Assembly (NCBI GenBank): GCA_021307315.1
Contig: JAJSPD010000102.1
Span: 62,001 to 126,000 of the forward strand
Source: Bisporella sp. PMI_857
Taxonomy: Eukaryota; Ascomycota; Leotiomycetes; Helotiales; Helotiaceae
Length of the DNA stretch: 64,000 nt
Direction: 5' to 3'
Shown: in pieces, positions 12,095 through 22,845 of the stretch
How the letters are laid out: every line of letters starts with the position of its first letter
How positions within the stretch are numbered: the stretch's first letter is position 1
Notes under the pieces: generated by a model
The model's database searches: none
Seen by the model: only the letters and a program-made list of their open reading frames with translations
What the model was told of the DNA's origin: nothing
Program-made: the position numbers and the translations under genes

Positions 12095-12448
12095 TCAGTA
12101 AGTTGTAGCACATCCCAATGATTCAACTTGTCTATGCTACCCGTGAATAGGTGAAGGGAGAGATAAATCACTCACTGAACCTCCCCAGCACATTATCTTC
12201 CCATCCTTGGTATTATTCTTGTGCCTACTCTTGCAGTCCGCAGAAAATACGCTCTTCTCATGCCACTTGTTAATATACTCATCGAACTTGGTCGTTATCG
12301 GTTCCGGAACATCCGGCGGTATAATGCGATTAGTCTGCATTTTCTTGACTGCCTTGATCGCAAACTCAATTTCGGTCTCCAAGCATGGCAACACAGTTTC
12401 TTGAAGTCTTCGCCACTTACGCCGCCAAGCTGGAGTGTGGTGTCCAGG
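12095..12448 (-). pseudogene. 3' remnant of a Baeyer-Villiger-type flavin monooxygenase
   Basis: Leftward coding from about 12448 gives a C-terminal end typical of fungal FAD-dependent Baeyer-Villiger monooxygenases: LPCLETEIEFAIKAVKKMQT, then DEYINKWHEKSVFSADCKS and GKIMCWGGS. The catalytic Rossmann domains that should precede it are absent; the sequence upstream is AT-rich and leads into a dispersed repeat. The usual CRSWYK motif reads CKSRHK, so the conserved Trp is lost by a transversion. A 39 nt candidate intron (12137-12175) leads to a stop at 12095 before the normal end. I read it as a truncated relic next to the P450 gene. Confidence 0.6.
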
Positions 12449-12574
12449 CTACATCAAAACCGGTACTTTTGAATCTAAGAGGTCTGCAAGAAAGAAAAAG
12501 AACGCTACGCTTTTAATCATAAATACACTAGAGGAAGTATATTATATAACTACTGCGCTAGTGCGTACCTTGAA
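12449..12574. other. AT-rich junction upstream of the monooxygenase remnant
   Basis: Homology to the monooxygenase stops abruptly here. No coding signal. Confidence 0.4.
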
Positions 12575-12746
12575 ATGGCAGAAACACTGCCTAGAAAGAA
12601 GATCTCTACAGAGAAAAGGGTATTTGAGAGGATGTGAGGGGGTACAATTGTGGTTATATTGCATGAAGGTCCCTGAGCAAGAGCTAAATACAGCCAAGTA
12701 GTAAAGGTGTAGTTTGCCCCATTTTGATCCCGTGATATACCCGTGA
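12575..12746. repeat. Dispersed repeat, copy 2
   Basis: Partner of the segment at 7329-7500, same orientation, diverged. It lies just upstream of the truncated monooxygenase remnant and may mark the event that removed the rest of that gene. Confidence 0.65.
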
Positions 12747-13137
12747 CTCACTATTATGTCAGGCTCAAAAAGCTTGCAGATCGGCACGAAGCATGCAAAA
12801 CTCCGAAGGCGAAGTTAAAATCTAAGACATAACGCTACTGCGGGGGTTAGTTTAGCTAGTACTTACATCTGCCGTCCGTCCGTGCTTCCGTGCCACCGTT
12901 TACGAGGATTGCCGAAGAACCTCTAACTCGGCGGGGTTCCTGAAACCTAAAAAAGAAAAAAGGTAATATAAATAAAAAGAGGGGAACATGGACTACAGCA
13001 GAATTAGTCAGAACTTCAAATACGACTTCCATCTGCCAACAACTAACCTATCTTTGGGAACACGCTGTTTCTTCCTCAACTTTCCGCCACAAGTAAGCAT
13101 GCGTAAATCTCATGGTTGCTAGAGAAAAGCATACATA
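12747..13137. other. Intergenic, P450 promoter
   Basis: No coding signal. A TATA-like AT tract (AATATAAATAAA) at about 12964-12975 lies about 170 nt before the P450 start. Confidence 0.45.
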
Positions 13138-14795
13138 ATGTGGACTCAAATTTTTCAGTCCGTTCTTGGAATCATATTCATCATTGCCACCTACGCTGTC
13201 GGGGCTGTAATCCACTATCGCTTTTTCCATTCCCTCTCTCAATTTCCGGGTCCTCTCGTTGCTTCATTTACGAATCTGTGGAAAATTTACCAAATCTATC
13301 AAGGCAAGTTTGAATATACCTTGCTAGATCTCCACCGAAAATACGGAAATGTAGTTCGCATCGGCCCCAATCACGTGGATGTAAGTGACGGCACCGCACT
13401 CAAAGACATCTACGGCACAAGCAACTCTTTTCCTAAAAGGTTTGGGATAACACTGCATTGTATGATTCAGAACTGAATATATGATATAGCTCATACTACA
13501 ATGCTTTCACGGGCATGCGGCCAAATATTTTTGGTTCTCGTGACGAGGTTATTCACTCAGCACGGAGAAAAGCGGTGGCTCCTAGCTTCTCCAGCCAGTC
13601 GGTACGGTCGTTCGAGATTTTCATGGATAAATGCATGCTAAAGTTGACCCAACAACTGGACGAGGCAGCTATGCAGAACAAGGTTGTTGATCTGAAGCAG
13701 TGGATAGCGTTCTTTGTTGTTGACGTTCTTGGAGAGCTTGCCTTTTCTCGGTCGTTCGAAATGCTTGAAAAGGGCAATCAAAATGAAATGCCTCCAATTG
13801 AAGAACATGTAGGTTCAATGTTTTCTTGTTAACAAAGTTGTCATGCTGATTTATCACTGAGGTTTTCCTTGCAACCATGGCAGGCCAGATGCCCTGGGCT
13901 ATTCCACCCATAAATAAGATTGCTCAATATATCCCTGTTTCCAGCGTCCGCCGCTTGATTAAGGGAAGAGATAAACTTCTACAGGTGCGATAATTACCAA
14001 GCCTGCCCTTTATTGCTCTGCTAAGCAAATATCAAGATGGCAATAGACTCGGTCAATACCCGTCTCGAAATAGAATCGGATAGAAAGGATATCCTGGGGG
14101 GGCTCTTAGATGAACTACGGCACGGCACTGACTCGAGAGATCGGAAACTGGATATTATTGATGTACAAACCGAAGCGTTCGGCTATATTATTGCCGGTTC
14201 TCATACAACAGCGGCGAGCACGGCATTCCTTTTATGGCATTTACTTCATAACCCTACCATTTTGGACAAAGTTCGAAAAGAGATCGACTCAATTCCTGGG
14301 CTTAGGCTTAATCCGAGTTATCCGTTTGAAGCAAGTCAACATCTGCCATACCTTCAAGCTACTATCACAGAAGGCTTCAGAATCAATCCTATTTTCGTTA
14401 TGCCATTGATGAGAGTTGTTCCCGACGGTGGGAGGCATATTGCTGGACAATTTATCCCCGCTGGAACGGATATTAGTATTTGCAACTATGCTTTACATCA
14501 TGACGAGGCAATCTTTGGGGACAACCTGGAATCATTTAATCCTGATCGTTGGTTGGAAAAAGGTTATAATAAGCAAGCATTCTTAATGCACTTTGGTGGC
14601 GGAAATCGTGCTTGCCTAGGGAAGAACATTGCACGGGTAGAAATGCAAAAGCTGATTGTTTCCTTACTGAGGCGGTACGACATAACCCTTGTTAAAAAGC
14701 TGGCACACGAAGAGCCTAGAATAGCACCGACTCGCAGTTACGGCCTGGCAAATTTAGAAGGAGGCTTAATAGTCCAGTTGAAAGTGCGGAAATAG
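13138..14795 (+). CDS. Cytochrome P450 monooxygenase
   Basis: Exons 13138-13439, 13490-13808, 13862-13984 and 14037-14795 give 500 residues, the usual microsomal P450 length. An N-terminal membrane anchor (SVLGIIFIIATYAVGAVIH) is followed by the SQFPGP hinge. The I-helix motif is AGSHTT at about 301-306, with His where Asp/Glu is usual. The K-helix ExxR is EGFR at 360-363, FNPDRW follows, and the haem loop FGGGNRACLG has the ligand Cys at about 441. Introns of 50-53 nt keep frame throughout. Role: ER-bound oxidation using a P450 reductase; substrate unknown, pattern similar to fungal benzoate-hydroxylase/pisatin-demethylase-like clans. Neighbours (monooxygenase relic, sulfotransferase-like gene, regulator, ABC pump) suggest accessory or detoxification metabolism. 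Confidence 0.93.
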
Positions 14796-15573
14796 GAACT
14801 AGAGGAAGGTTCTTATATAGTTTTGATGGTCGATTAATAATTGTTGATTAGTCTAGGCTCTGATATCTTGCCGATGGTGTCCTTGCCCAGTCCTTTAGGT
14901 TCTACTATCCTCTTCTTTTAAGGCTCAATCGTTTTGCTACTTGAAGCAGCCTCTTTACGTAGTAATTAAACTCATCTTACTGCGGTTCCAGGGATTTCTA
15001 TAGAAGCCAATTGATAGACAGGCAAGGTCCGTACTCCGTAAGACAATTGGGCAATCATATTGCAACTAATTGACCAATGTCGCCTATTTTGATCAATGCT
15101 ATTGCATAAAGATAGCTAGGTAGGAGTGTCCCTTGTTTTGAGAACTCACTTCGTGTATGATATATGCTGACGATGCTGGGTGGCTGCCCTTCCAAGGCTG
15201 CACATTATCCAAGTAGATCTTGAACGACGCTCGTTAGGTTACGAATGGTTGACTCTTGTGCCAATACTTCGATTGTTAGTTCGCAATATTCTCCATTACA
15301 GAGCAATCTGCGCCGTTCGTTCATAGCAGGCGTTATGGGGGATGAAGAATATTCCCGTACTGCGACAGAGTGAAAATGTAGTGGACCAAAGGAAGCACCC
15401 GACGGGTAGCTTTGTTGAAACTAGCAACTATTTAGTGCCTTAGCGCTGCATACAACACCAAGGTGTTCTATCACTTTAGTGTTTTGTATGGGTTTTCTTT
15501 TTTCTCAGCAAATGAATACATTTTGAATGATTTTACACTCCAAAACCCTGGGTTTTACATGCCTTAAAGTCCT
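14796..15573. other. Intergenic, shared 3' regions
   Basis: The P450 gene and the sulfotransferase-like gene converge here. No coding signal. Confidence 0.5.
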
Positions 15574-16584
15574 CTAAAGCACTCTCCCCGCCAATAATAC
15601 AGCCAGAAGACCTGTAATCATACCTCCAATAATCACCCCCCATCGCAAAATCACCATCCTCGTCAACATTTCAGCCAATTCCTTCATAGCAGCCTGCTCA
15701 TTCACTTTAGGGAATGGCTCATCCGGAACTGGAACGTTCAAGAGTTTACATAATGGTTGCCAGCCCTCTTTCACATTGAAGGAATTGAGCCTTTCTGGCG
15801 GAACGACACGTTTGAGCCAGTCGATGTGGTATTGAGCAAATTCTGCCCTCGTGAGTAACATAACACGAGACAAGAACTAGGTTATCTAATATGAATTCAG
15901 GATTGAAGACGTACCCTTGCCAGTCGGCGGACTAGGAGGGGAAACCCTATAATGGCCACAGAGCCTGCTCTCATTAGGCACGACCCCATCATGAATCTTA
16001 CCACCCAAGCAATCAAGCCACTTACCGTATCCATAAAGCGTCCAATGCCCAAGGGAAATATCTGAATACCGGAAGCGGCCACAACATAATTTTCATCACC
16101 AACGGCGGTGCAGCCCTCCCCATCATATCATTCCAGCTTTTCCACCATGCATCAGGTTCGCGTATAGTACATATCACAATAGCATCTGGATAAGCACCGA
16201 GCAGCTCGGGGGTTAGTGCTGCACCCCATGTATCGGTTACTGCTACGTAACCTGCTAGGAGAGATGTAAGGGACGAGTAGATGAATTCTGGATTGGCGTC
16301 TGCGCGGAGCATTTGCCCCCATGTTTTAATAGTTGCTAATGAGAGAAGGCACATTAATATCAAATTTTCAGCCAAATTTGGGGATATGGAAACTGACATT
16401 CTTCGTCTTGAAAAAGAATTGTTCCGGTATGATATACTGGCCCTCCTAGAAGACGTTCCAGGGCCACGGACATAGACATTGTTCCGGTCCGACCAAAACC
16501 ACTTCCTATGACTTTGATTTTACAGGAGACGTTTGTGGGTTTCGGCACTGCTCCGCTGCGGAGTTTCTCAACCATGGACGTCAT
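15574..16584 (-). CDS. Sulfotransferase-family (Sulfotransfer_4-like) protein
   Basis: Exon 1 (16398-16584, ATG at 16584) has KVIGSGFGRTGTMSMSVALE, the P-loop-like PAPS-binding start of this fungal family. Exon 2 (16026-16335, after a 62 nt intron) continues with TIKTWGQM, LLAGYVAVTDTWGA, ELLGAYPDAIVICTIREPDA and WWKSW. The last exon (from about 15888 to 15574) has HIDWLKRVVPPERLNSF, VKEGWQPLCKLLNVPVP and DEPFPKVNE, then a C-terminal membrane helix ending LLAVLLAGRVL. The middle junction, about 15889-16025, is unresolved; one route uses a small exon at about 15918-15972. These proteins are often mislabelled as NAD-dependent epimerases. Real sulfotransfer activity is unproven in fungi. It converges on the P450 gene. 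Confidence 0.8.
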
Positions 16585-17457
16585 TTTGGAGATTGTTGGA
16601 TTCTAGAGAACTTTAGGCATGATATGAAGTGGAATTGGGAAGCCTGTGCAAAGTGAGGTTTGAATTGGGTTTCTTGGGTCAAAGTGGTATCGCGCACCCA
16701 TGGCCAAATAGACGCGGGGTAGAGAGGCGCACCGGTGTAGAGGTGATCCGACGACTGGTTAAACCCTCTTTCACTCACGCGAATGTAAGGTTACTCAGTT
16801 GAATTCGCAATTGTGTTGTCATTGGTTGTCCAAAATATGCTTTCCTAGGCTGCTATGCCAAGAGAGTTTAATTAGGTTCAAAGTTCCTAAATGTGTGCAT
16901 AATTATAATGAACCAGTGATCAGATGTGCCGTGCAACCTGGCCCTATCTTCCATCGCCGCCACGTTATAGGGACGGTTGTTGCATAACTACAGCCTCAAT
17001 GAAATGTACCTGCAGATGGTTCCTGGGAAACCTTCAAATACTCGGAGCCAATCGTGTTGACTATCTTCCCGTAGCGAATTGCCCAATTACTGCATATTGT
17101 ACCTCACTCGGCCCCGCGTCTGCGTCGTGATCGGATAACCGGATCGATGTGCTGCCGGAGCCAATTATGCTCAGTACCGGCCAATGAGGCATCACCAACA
17201 TTTGGAGCACAACGACGAACGAAGTAATCGGAAGTTATGAAAGCTGAAAATTTAGTTAATATTTACATGCCAGCGCTATAGGGTGGATTCGGAAAACGAC
17301 ATTGCCATGCGTTTTTAATAACCCATCCTAATTAGTGACCATACTTGAATTAAAATAAATCCCCCCCGTGCATCCGATTCTCCTCATTCTGTAGTCCGCG
17401 CCTTCTCTTGCATCTGTCCTGTCAAGTACTATTTGTCAACTTCTTCAAAATACACTC
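16585..17457. other. Intergenic region
   Basis: No supportable gene. It includes the promoter of the sulfotransferase-like gene. Confidence 0.45.
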
Positions 17458-17735
17458 CTATAGCTTTTTCTTCTCTACTACCGTCACTCGGCGCATGGTT
17501 GGACAATAGCTCCATCCCGAGGCCAGCTCTCCAGCAACTCTTATATATTCACTTTCGACATGTTCGCCCAAAATACATACAGCTTGTTGCAATCCGAAAG
17601 CGTAGCCAAAGTCATTTTTGTAAGCTAGTTTAATAGCGCTGCTACCGTGCTTGTAAGCCTGCTCAATCCCGCAATCAATTCCATAATCACAAAAGCGTTC
17701 GTTTTTGCTTGTTTCCAAAGCGTGCCTAATAACTA
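17458..17735 (-). other. Unrecognised ORF fragment
   Basis: Leftward frame without ATG at its 5' end, opening after a possible acceptor (TTATTAG) near 17734. It encodes about 88 residues such as GIDCGIEQAYKHGSSAIKLA and LGEHVESEYIRVAGELASGW. The composition looks protein-like, faintly like an ankyrin-type C-terminal end. It may be an exon of a lost gene. No firm homology. Confidence 0.25.
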
Positions 17736-17786
17736 CACAACTTTCCTAAACACGGGGAGTTGTAGTCGATTACGGAGTAGTGCAGG

Positions 17787-17957
17787 ATGTCTGATGATGA
17801 AGAACAAGATGAAGATCCCCACTCCGAGATCCAGATCCAGGCCCAGAAGCTTGGGCCTCTAATTGGCCCATGAACCGTGAACAAGAAAATGATCGCCACA
17901 GAACAAATGATCATGGCAGAATTCATGACCACACTGCACGGTATCCTTTCAAAGTGA
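17787..17957 (+). promoter_or_regulatory. Two upstream ORFs in the leader of the Zn2Cys6 gene
   Basis: An ATG at 17787 opens 28 codons (MSDDEEQDEDPHSEIQIQAQ start) ending with TGA at 17871-17873. A second ATG at 17889 opens 22 codons ending with TGA at 17955-17957, 31 nt before the main ATG. If they lie in the 5' leader they could limit translation of the regulator. Alternatively they are remnants of spliced leader exons. Confidence 0.3.
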
Positions 17958-17988
17958 GTTTTCTAGAACTTTCTAATAGAGATGGGAG

Positions 17989-19872
17989 ATGGCCAAAGCT
18001 AATATTTCGCTAGACCTGCCCCCTGTTGAGACGAACATTATGCAAACCGAGCCGCCTCAGCACGCAAGACCAAAGCTCGTCCGTACAAGCACCCACAAAG
18101 TACGGACAGGCTGTATCGCTTGCAAGAAGCGTCGCATCAAGTGTGATGAGGCCAAGCCGCATTGTGATAATTGTCTCAAGAGCCGAGGTCATTGCGAAGG
18201 TTACGTCGTCACACCGGCTACTAGAAAACCCCGCGGCCCAGGGCAACTATGTTGGGATTCTAGGCAAGTTACTCGTGCCGCGCCTCCAACGACGCAGCTT
18301 CAGCTTAATACAGACCCCCTCGACTTCCGTGACGCTACAGCCATGGCCTACTTCCAGGAATTTGTGGACCTAGTCCAAGGCCCATGGATCGCCATGGCAT
18401 TCAATGGCAACTTGTGGAAGGTGACCCTGCCTCAACTCGCCCGCAGTAACAGCACGCTCCGGTGTGCCGCCATGGGTATCGGCGCGCTATGCATGTGGCA
18501 TCGTCAGTCGAAGTATGGGACGCTTCGAGCATCATTGGCGCCTTCTCTGCCGGGAGCTGGTGGAGACGCGCATTACTTTCATGCCGTGGCTTGCTACTGC
18601 CATTCTCTCCGGTTGCAGAGTCGGAAAACCTCTATACAGGATGCAGTTTGCTTGTCGGTGTTACTTCTTACGTTTGAAACACTTAGAGGGAATAGGATGG
18701 CCGCCTTGGATCATGTCAACCATGGCTTAGCTCTGCTACTCGCCCTCTTGACGGATGAAGATGCTCATCGCCATGTGGCTACACTCGCACCAAATCCGAA
18801 GTCTCTCCTTCGAGCAGTGGCAGATGTCTTTACCCCCCTTGCAATGCAAGCCCGCTCCATTCTTCGAGGCAGGATTGGCCACTGCCTGCCCCTTCCAAAC
18901 TTCACTGAGGGGCTGAGGGCCAAGAAACAGACAATGGAGTCCTTCATGGCCCTCGTTAGCAAACTGCCTCGCTCCTCCGCCGATATCGACCGTATCCCGG
19001 CGGCCTTTAATAACCTTGACGAATTTGAAGCGTACTGGATCACCGTTCAGCACAGACAGACCACTATTGGCCCGATCATGCTAGAAATCATACAAACTTC
19101 GGGCGTATTAGGCTCGAACGATGATGATGATATCAATAGCTTTTGGCTCGACCTTTTTAAGAACCCTCGGATTAACGAGTTCTGCGAGAACACAAATAAA
19201 TTGATGCAAGCCTTAGATTCCGCGTTTCTGCCACTTTTCAATAGAATCATCATGTCCGACGCCGAATCTCAGGAATACATGAGAGCCATCCACCTACGTC
19301 TGCAATACCTAGGTGTTTATATATTTGAAAACACTCCCCAGTACCTCGATATAGATATGATACATTCGCGGACATCTCTCTTTCGCGAATATGTATCCTT
19401 AGCTGATATGGCTATATGCGCGGCTAAGCGAGAGAGTGAGAACCCAGCACACCAACTGTCATTACAGTGCGACTTGTCATGGCGCCTATTCACTGTGGCA
19501 TTTTTCTGCCGCGACCCTTTGGTACGCGAGGAAGCACTATGGAAGTTAAAAGACTATCCCGGCTATGATGGCCTGTGGAACACGCACTCTCTATATATTT
19601 TGGCCCTGAGAAACCGATACGTGGAGCGAGTAAACGTAGCTGAAGGTACGCCTATGGAGCAATGGCACCGGCTGTGGCGCCGGGAATACGTCTTCGAAGA
19701 TGGTGGCGATCGAATTTTGTTTCGTTACCTGGACAAAGATGGGCTGACGGGAGAATGGCAGTTGGTGGAGGAGGCAACCCAGTCCCAAGGAAACTCTGAA
19801 GGAGTGCATTGGAAACGGCAACCCCTTAGGGGGTCTGGCAGGCCGCTCATGGCAGATTTGATCTCTTCTTGA
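17989..19872 (+). CDS. Zn2Cys6 fungal transcription factor
   Basis: Single-exon gene of 627 codons. A Zn2Cys6 binuclear cluster lies at residues 42-69 (Cys 42, 45, 52, 59, 62, 69; core CIACKKRRIKCDEAKPHC), followed by a basic linker. The rest resembles the regulatory region of fungal_trans_2-type factors, with regularly spaced helices and no second DNA-binding domain. It would bind CGG-containing sites in the nucleus. It lies between the sulfotransferase/P450 pair and the ABC transporter, so control of these neighbours is a reasonable guess, not shown. The ATG at 17989 was chosen because it is the first in frame after the stops and 41 residues before the first Cys, as is common. Confidence 0.93.
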   Translation: MAKANISLDLPPVETNIMQTEPPQHARPKLVRTSTHKVRTGCIACKKRRIKCDEAKPHCDNCLKSRGHCEGYVVTPATRKPRGPGQLCWDSRQVTRAAPPTTQLQLNTDPLDFRDATAMAYFQEFVDLVQGPWIAMAFNGNLWKVTLPQLARSNSTLRCAAMGIGALCMWHRQSKYGTLRASLAPSLPGAGGDAHYFHAVACYCHSLRLQSRKTSIQDAVCLSVLLLTFETLRGNRMAALDHVNHGLALLLALLTDEDAHRHVATLAPNPKSLLRAVADVFTPLAMQARSILRGRIGHCLPLPNFTEGLRAKKQTMESFMALVSKLPRSSADIDRIPAAFNNLDEFEAYWITVQHRQTTIGPIMLEIIQTSGVLGSNDDDDINSFWLDLFKNPRINEFCENTNKLMQALDSAFLPLFNRIIMSDAESQEYMRAIHLRLQYLGVYIFENTPQYLDIDMIHSRTSLFREYVSLADMAICAAKRESENPAHQLSLQCDLSWRLFTVAFFCRDPLVREEALWKLKDYPGYDGLWNTHSLYILALRNRYVERVNVAEGTPMEQWHRLWRREYVFEDGGDRILFRYLDKDGLTGEWQLVEEATQSQGNSEGVHWKRQPLRGSGRPLMADLISS

Positions 19873-22845
19873 GCTGGCGCGAGGGTGACCACCACAGGAT
19901 GTCGGCGGCATGTGCATGACCCAATAGGCTAGCATGCCGCCGGGAATGGTGGTATGGATTATGGACTTACTGAATGGGAAAGGGGTTCATAGGCCGAGCC
20001 TGAGTAGCTTGAGCAAGTTTTAATGAAAAGCAGTGCCACCTGTTATAAGATATCAACAATTAGCTACCTTCGCAATCGAACATCTCCTCCTACACCTCGG
20101 CACGTTGTCGCGACAAATAAGCCATCCTCCAGATATTAATCTGAATTATTGAAGGTGCTCTGGTAATCGCGTACTTTTGTTAACGTTGTTGTGAGCTTTA
20201 CCAATTACTCCATTTTTTTTTCTATTAACTCCATTTCTGTAAGCTCGTTCTAAACAGCATATTGCTAGATTGTAATATCGTATCGGAGAACTGTTGTATA
20301 GGAAAAAATTGTCAGTGAGTTGAACAATGTAACTTCAACAGCGAATACAATAAGTTTGAAAGTTCTAGTTTTTGCTGTGTCTTTTTTTTTTGGGGGGGGA
20401 CAATTGCAAAAGTCAGTAAAAAAGGCCCATTAATTTGCAGATTAACTAAAGCGTCCTGTAAAAGCTTTACGCTGACTTATTTGTACTATTATCAGATTTA
20501 TCAAAAAGACGCTATTAGTAACAACAAACCCAAGCCTATAAAAGACTATTAAATACTTTGTACTTTTTCAAACATTTTATACTGTACAGCAAGGTTTCAA
20601 TCTGTATAAGCACCAATTATTTTACTCAAACTAAGGAGAATACGGTTGTGTTGGCTGTCAAGAATACTATAACAAATGGTGACGGTGGTATACTGTTAGG
20701 TGACGACTACGTATCAGTTGCAATGTGGATTCTTGACTGGCAAGAAGCAATTATCTTTAATTGGACTTTCTTTGCTTTTTTGCAGTAAGTTCTGCCCTTT
20801 TTAACTGTACCACCAGAGGTAGGAAGTCAGCTTTGCGCGCCTTTGTTGGAATTTGTTATGCTAACCACTTGCAAAGCAATAGATGCGAATGCCACCCACT
20901 TGACAATGAAAAGCACTAACGCCTGAGGGTCGGCTCTGTGCTCGTCTGGCGTGTTTTCGGCACCAATTGGACCTGTTCGGCAGCGTTTACGAGCTTCTGT
21001 AGTAATAGACAAGGTCAGCATATTGCGAGTGATTTCATGAGGCGTGGTGTTGTTGCGACCTAATTTGGAATAGCGTTTTCTAAGCGAGGGGATTTTAACC
21101 AAGGTTGCAACTTATCATTGCAATCCATAGAATCATTAAATCATCACCATTATTCCAACTGACAAAATACAATTATAACGACGTACTTGAATTAGCTGCC
21201 TATTTCATAGCGTCTTCTGTGGCTCCTCGAGCACTTTTCAGCTTGTTTTGGCGTTGCGAATTGCTTTCAATGTCGTGATACGCTTTCAGATATTGTCGGG
21301 ATAATTTCCGTGCTCCCATTAATCAAATACGGCTTCATGCAGTGCGTGCACTTTCACACATTACAACTTTTACTATCACGATGAATACAACGAAGTTTGG
21401 ATTCAGTTGGTGGTTATATATGTCAGAGGTCCTTTTCTTGTCGAGTTCCTCAAGATTATTGGCGTCGCTAGCTGGATATTAGGACCAGTGCCTGCAGTCG
21501 GCGATGGTACAATTACCCTCATGAAAATGGTTACTACGCACCATAATAATATTATGGAAGTTATCCTCAAACACGGAGCTCGCGAATGAGGTTGCAATTT
21601 ATGTTACAGAGCCTGGAGGATAAATTTGACTACTATCAAAGGTTATAGAGTCTGCGAATATGTCCATCTAAGGTCGTATCCTTTGTAAGCTCCTTCGAAA
21701 GAGTTATCGACGCTAGGTCACTGAAAGAAGCTCTATTGTCCTCAAGCTCCTGCGCAAAATCTCGATTCCTTGTAACTTATTCTATTTGATCAGGCGCCTC
21801 GTCTGGGTAGGTTCTTGCGAGGTGCTTGACATACTGACAAATTCGAAGGTAACTGGTAGAATACTGGCTAAATATGAAGCGCAGGAAGGAGAGCAATACC
21901 GAGCTTTATGTTAGTCCGGCGCCCAGCGTGCGTCTATTAACATCACTAGATTCAGGGCAAATTTGCAAGGCTATGAGAATGTCAAACTTACAAGGCATTC
22001 AGCCCGACCAGACTACAGCTGCTTGATCTCTACCTAATCACTACCCACGGGCATCTTGACTTCTAAAGCCATCTATTTGCACCAAAAAGAGTAGATTTTG
22101 TGAGCTCAAAGTCCAGTGTATGATGTGGCAGACCACCTTCATTTCCACCTCGACGTGTTGATGGCAGTGTAGTTCCAAATATTGGCTTTTCCGCTCCCAA
22201 ATTCGAACGTTCTATGATTCCGAGGCACAAGGATATGGCTAAAATAGGGTAATATTGATGACTTTCATCCCCTCTGTTTTATCGACCGGTTCCAGACATC
22301 GCAAAAAGACATACTGGCTTCGACTCTGCTGGATAAGGATCCTTTCCACAAACCGTAAGCCTCGTACAACTCCTTTTAAAGAGACTTGTATTATCTTCGA
22401 TTACACTAGCAACCTTTAGCATGGCGTTTAGGAGGCGTCAGGATTGTGGTCCTCGATTATTTTGGTACGTTTTAGCTGCAGAGCGGCATATCACATGATT
22501 TACGCCTCGGCATAATATTTAGCATTCTCGCCCGTATGGTATAGTATCAACTTTTCATATCAACACTAAGATTTCTGTATGATATTATATAATGTTAGTG
22601 TAGCGTCAAATAAAAAATACTATAACGAAGGAGCCGTATGTCAAGATACCACCATACCAAGTCGCACACTGATGAAAAGTACGGTTTACCCCGAAATGCA
22701 GGCAGGTTTGTACATACTAGTTAATACAGAAATAAGAAGACAAGGACGCCCGGGTTGACCTGGGCCGAAGGATTAGATGACAAGTTGCGGTCTTGTGTGA
22801 GATCAAAGCCAACAGCTGGCTCATTGAGGTTATGGTGGGAGTCGC
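19873..22845. other. AT-rich gene-poor region
   Basis: Nearly 3 kb without a credible gene. It contains poly-T/poly-G runs near 20383-20398 and small open stretches on both strands. A leftward 91-codon stretch at 20827-21102 has protein-like composition but no start or domain. It may be an old mutated repeat; I found no terminal repeats. Confidence 0.4.

Noticed and set aside
20827..21102. Leftward 91-codon stretch as a gene
   Set aside because: No ATG at its start, no domain and AT-rich surroundings without exon partners.
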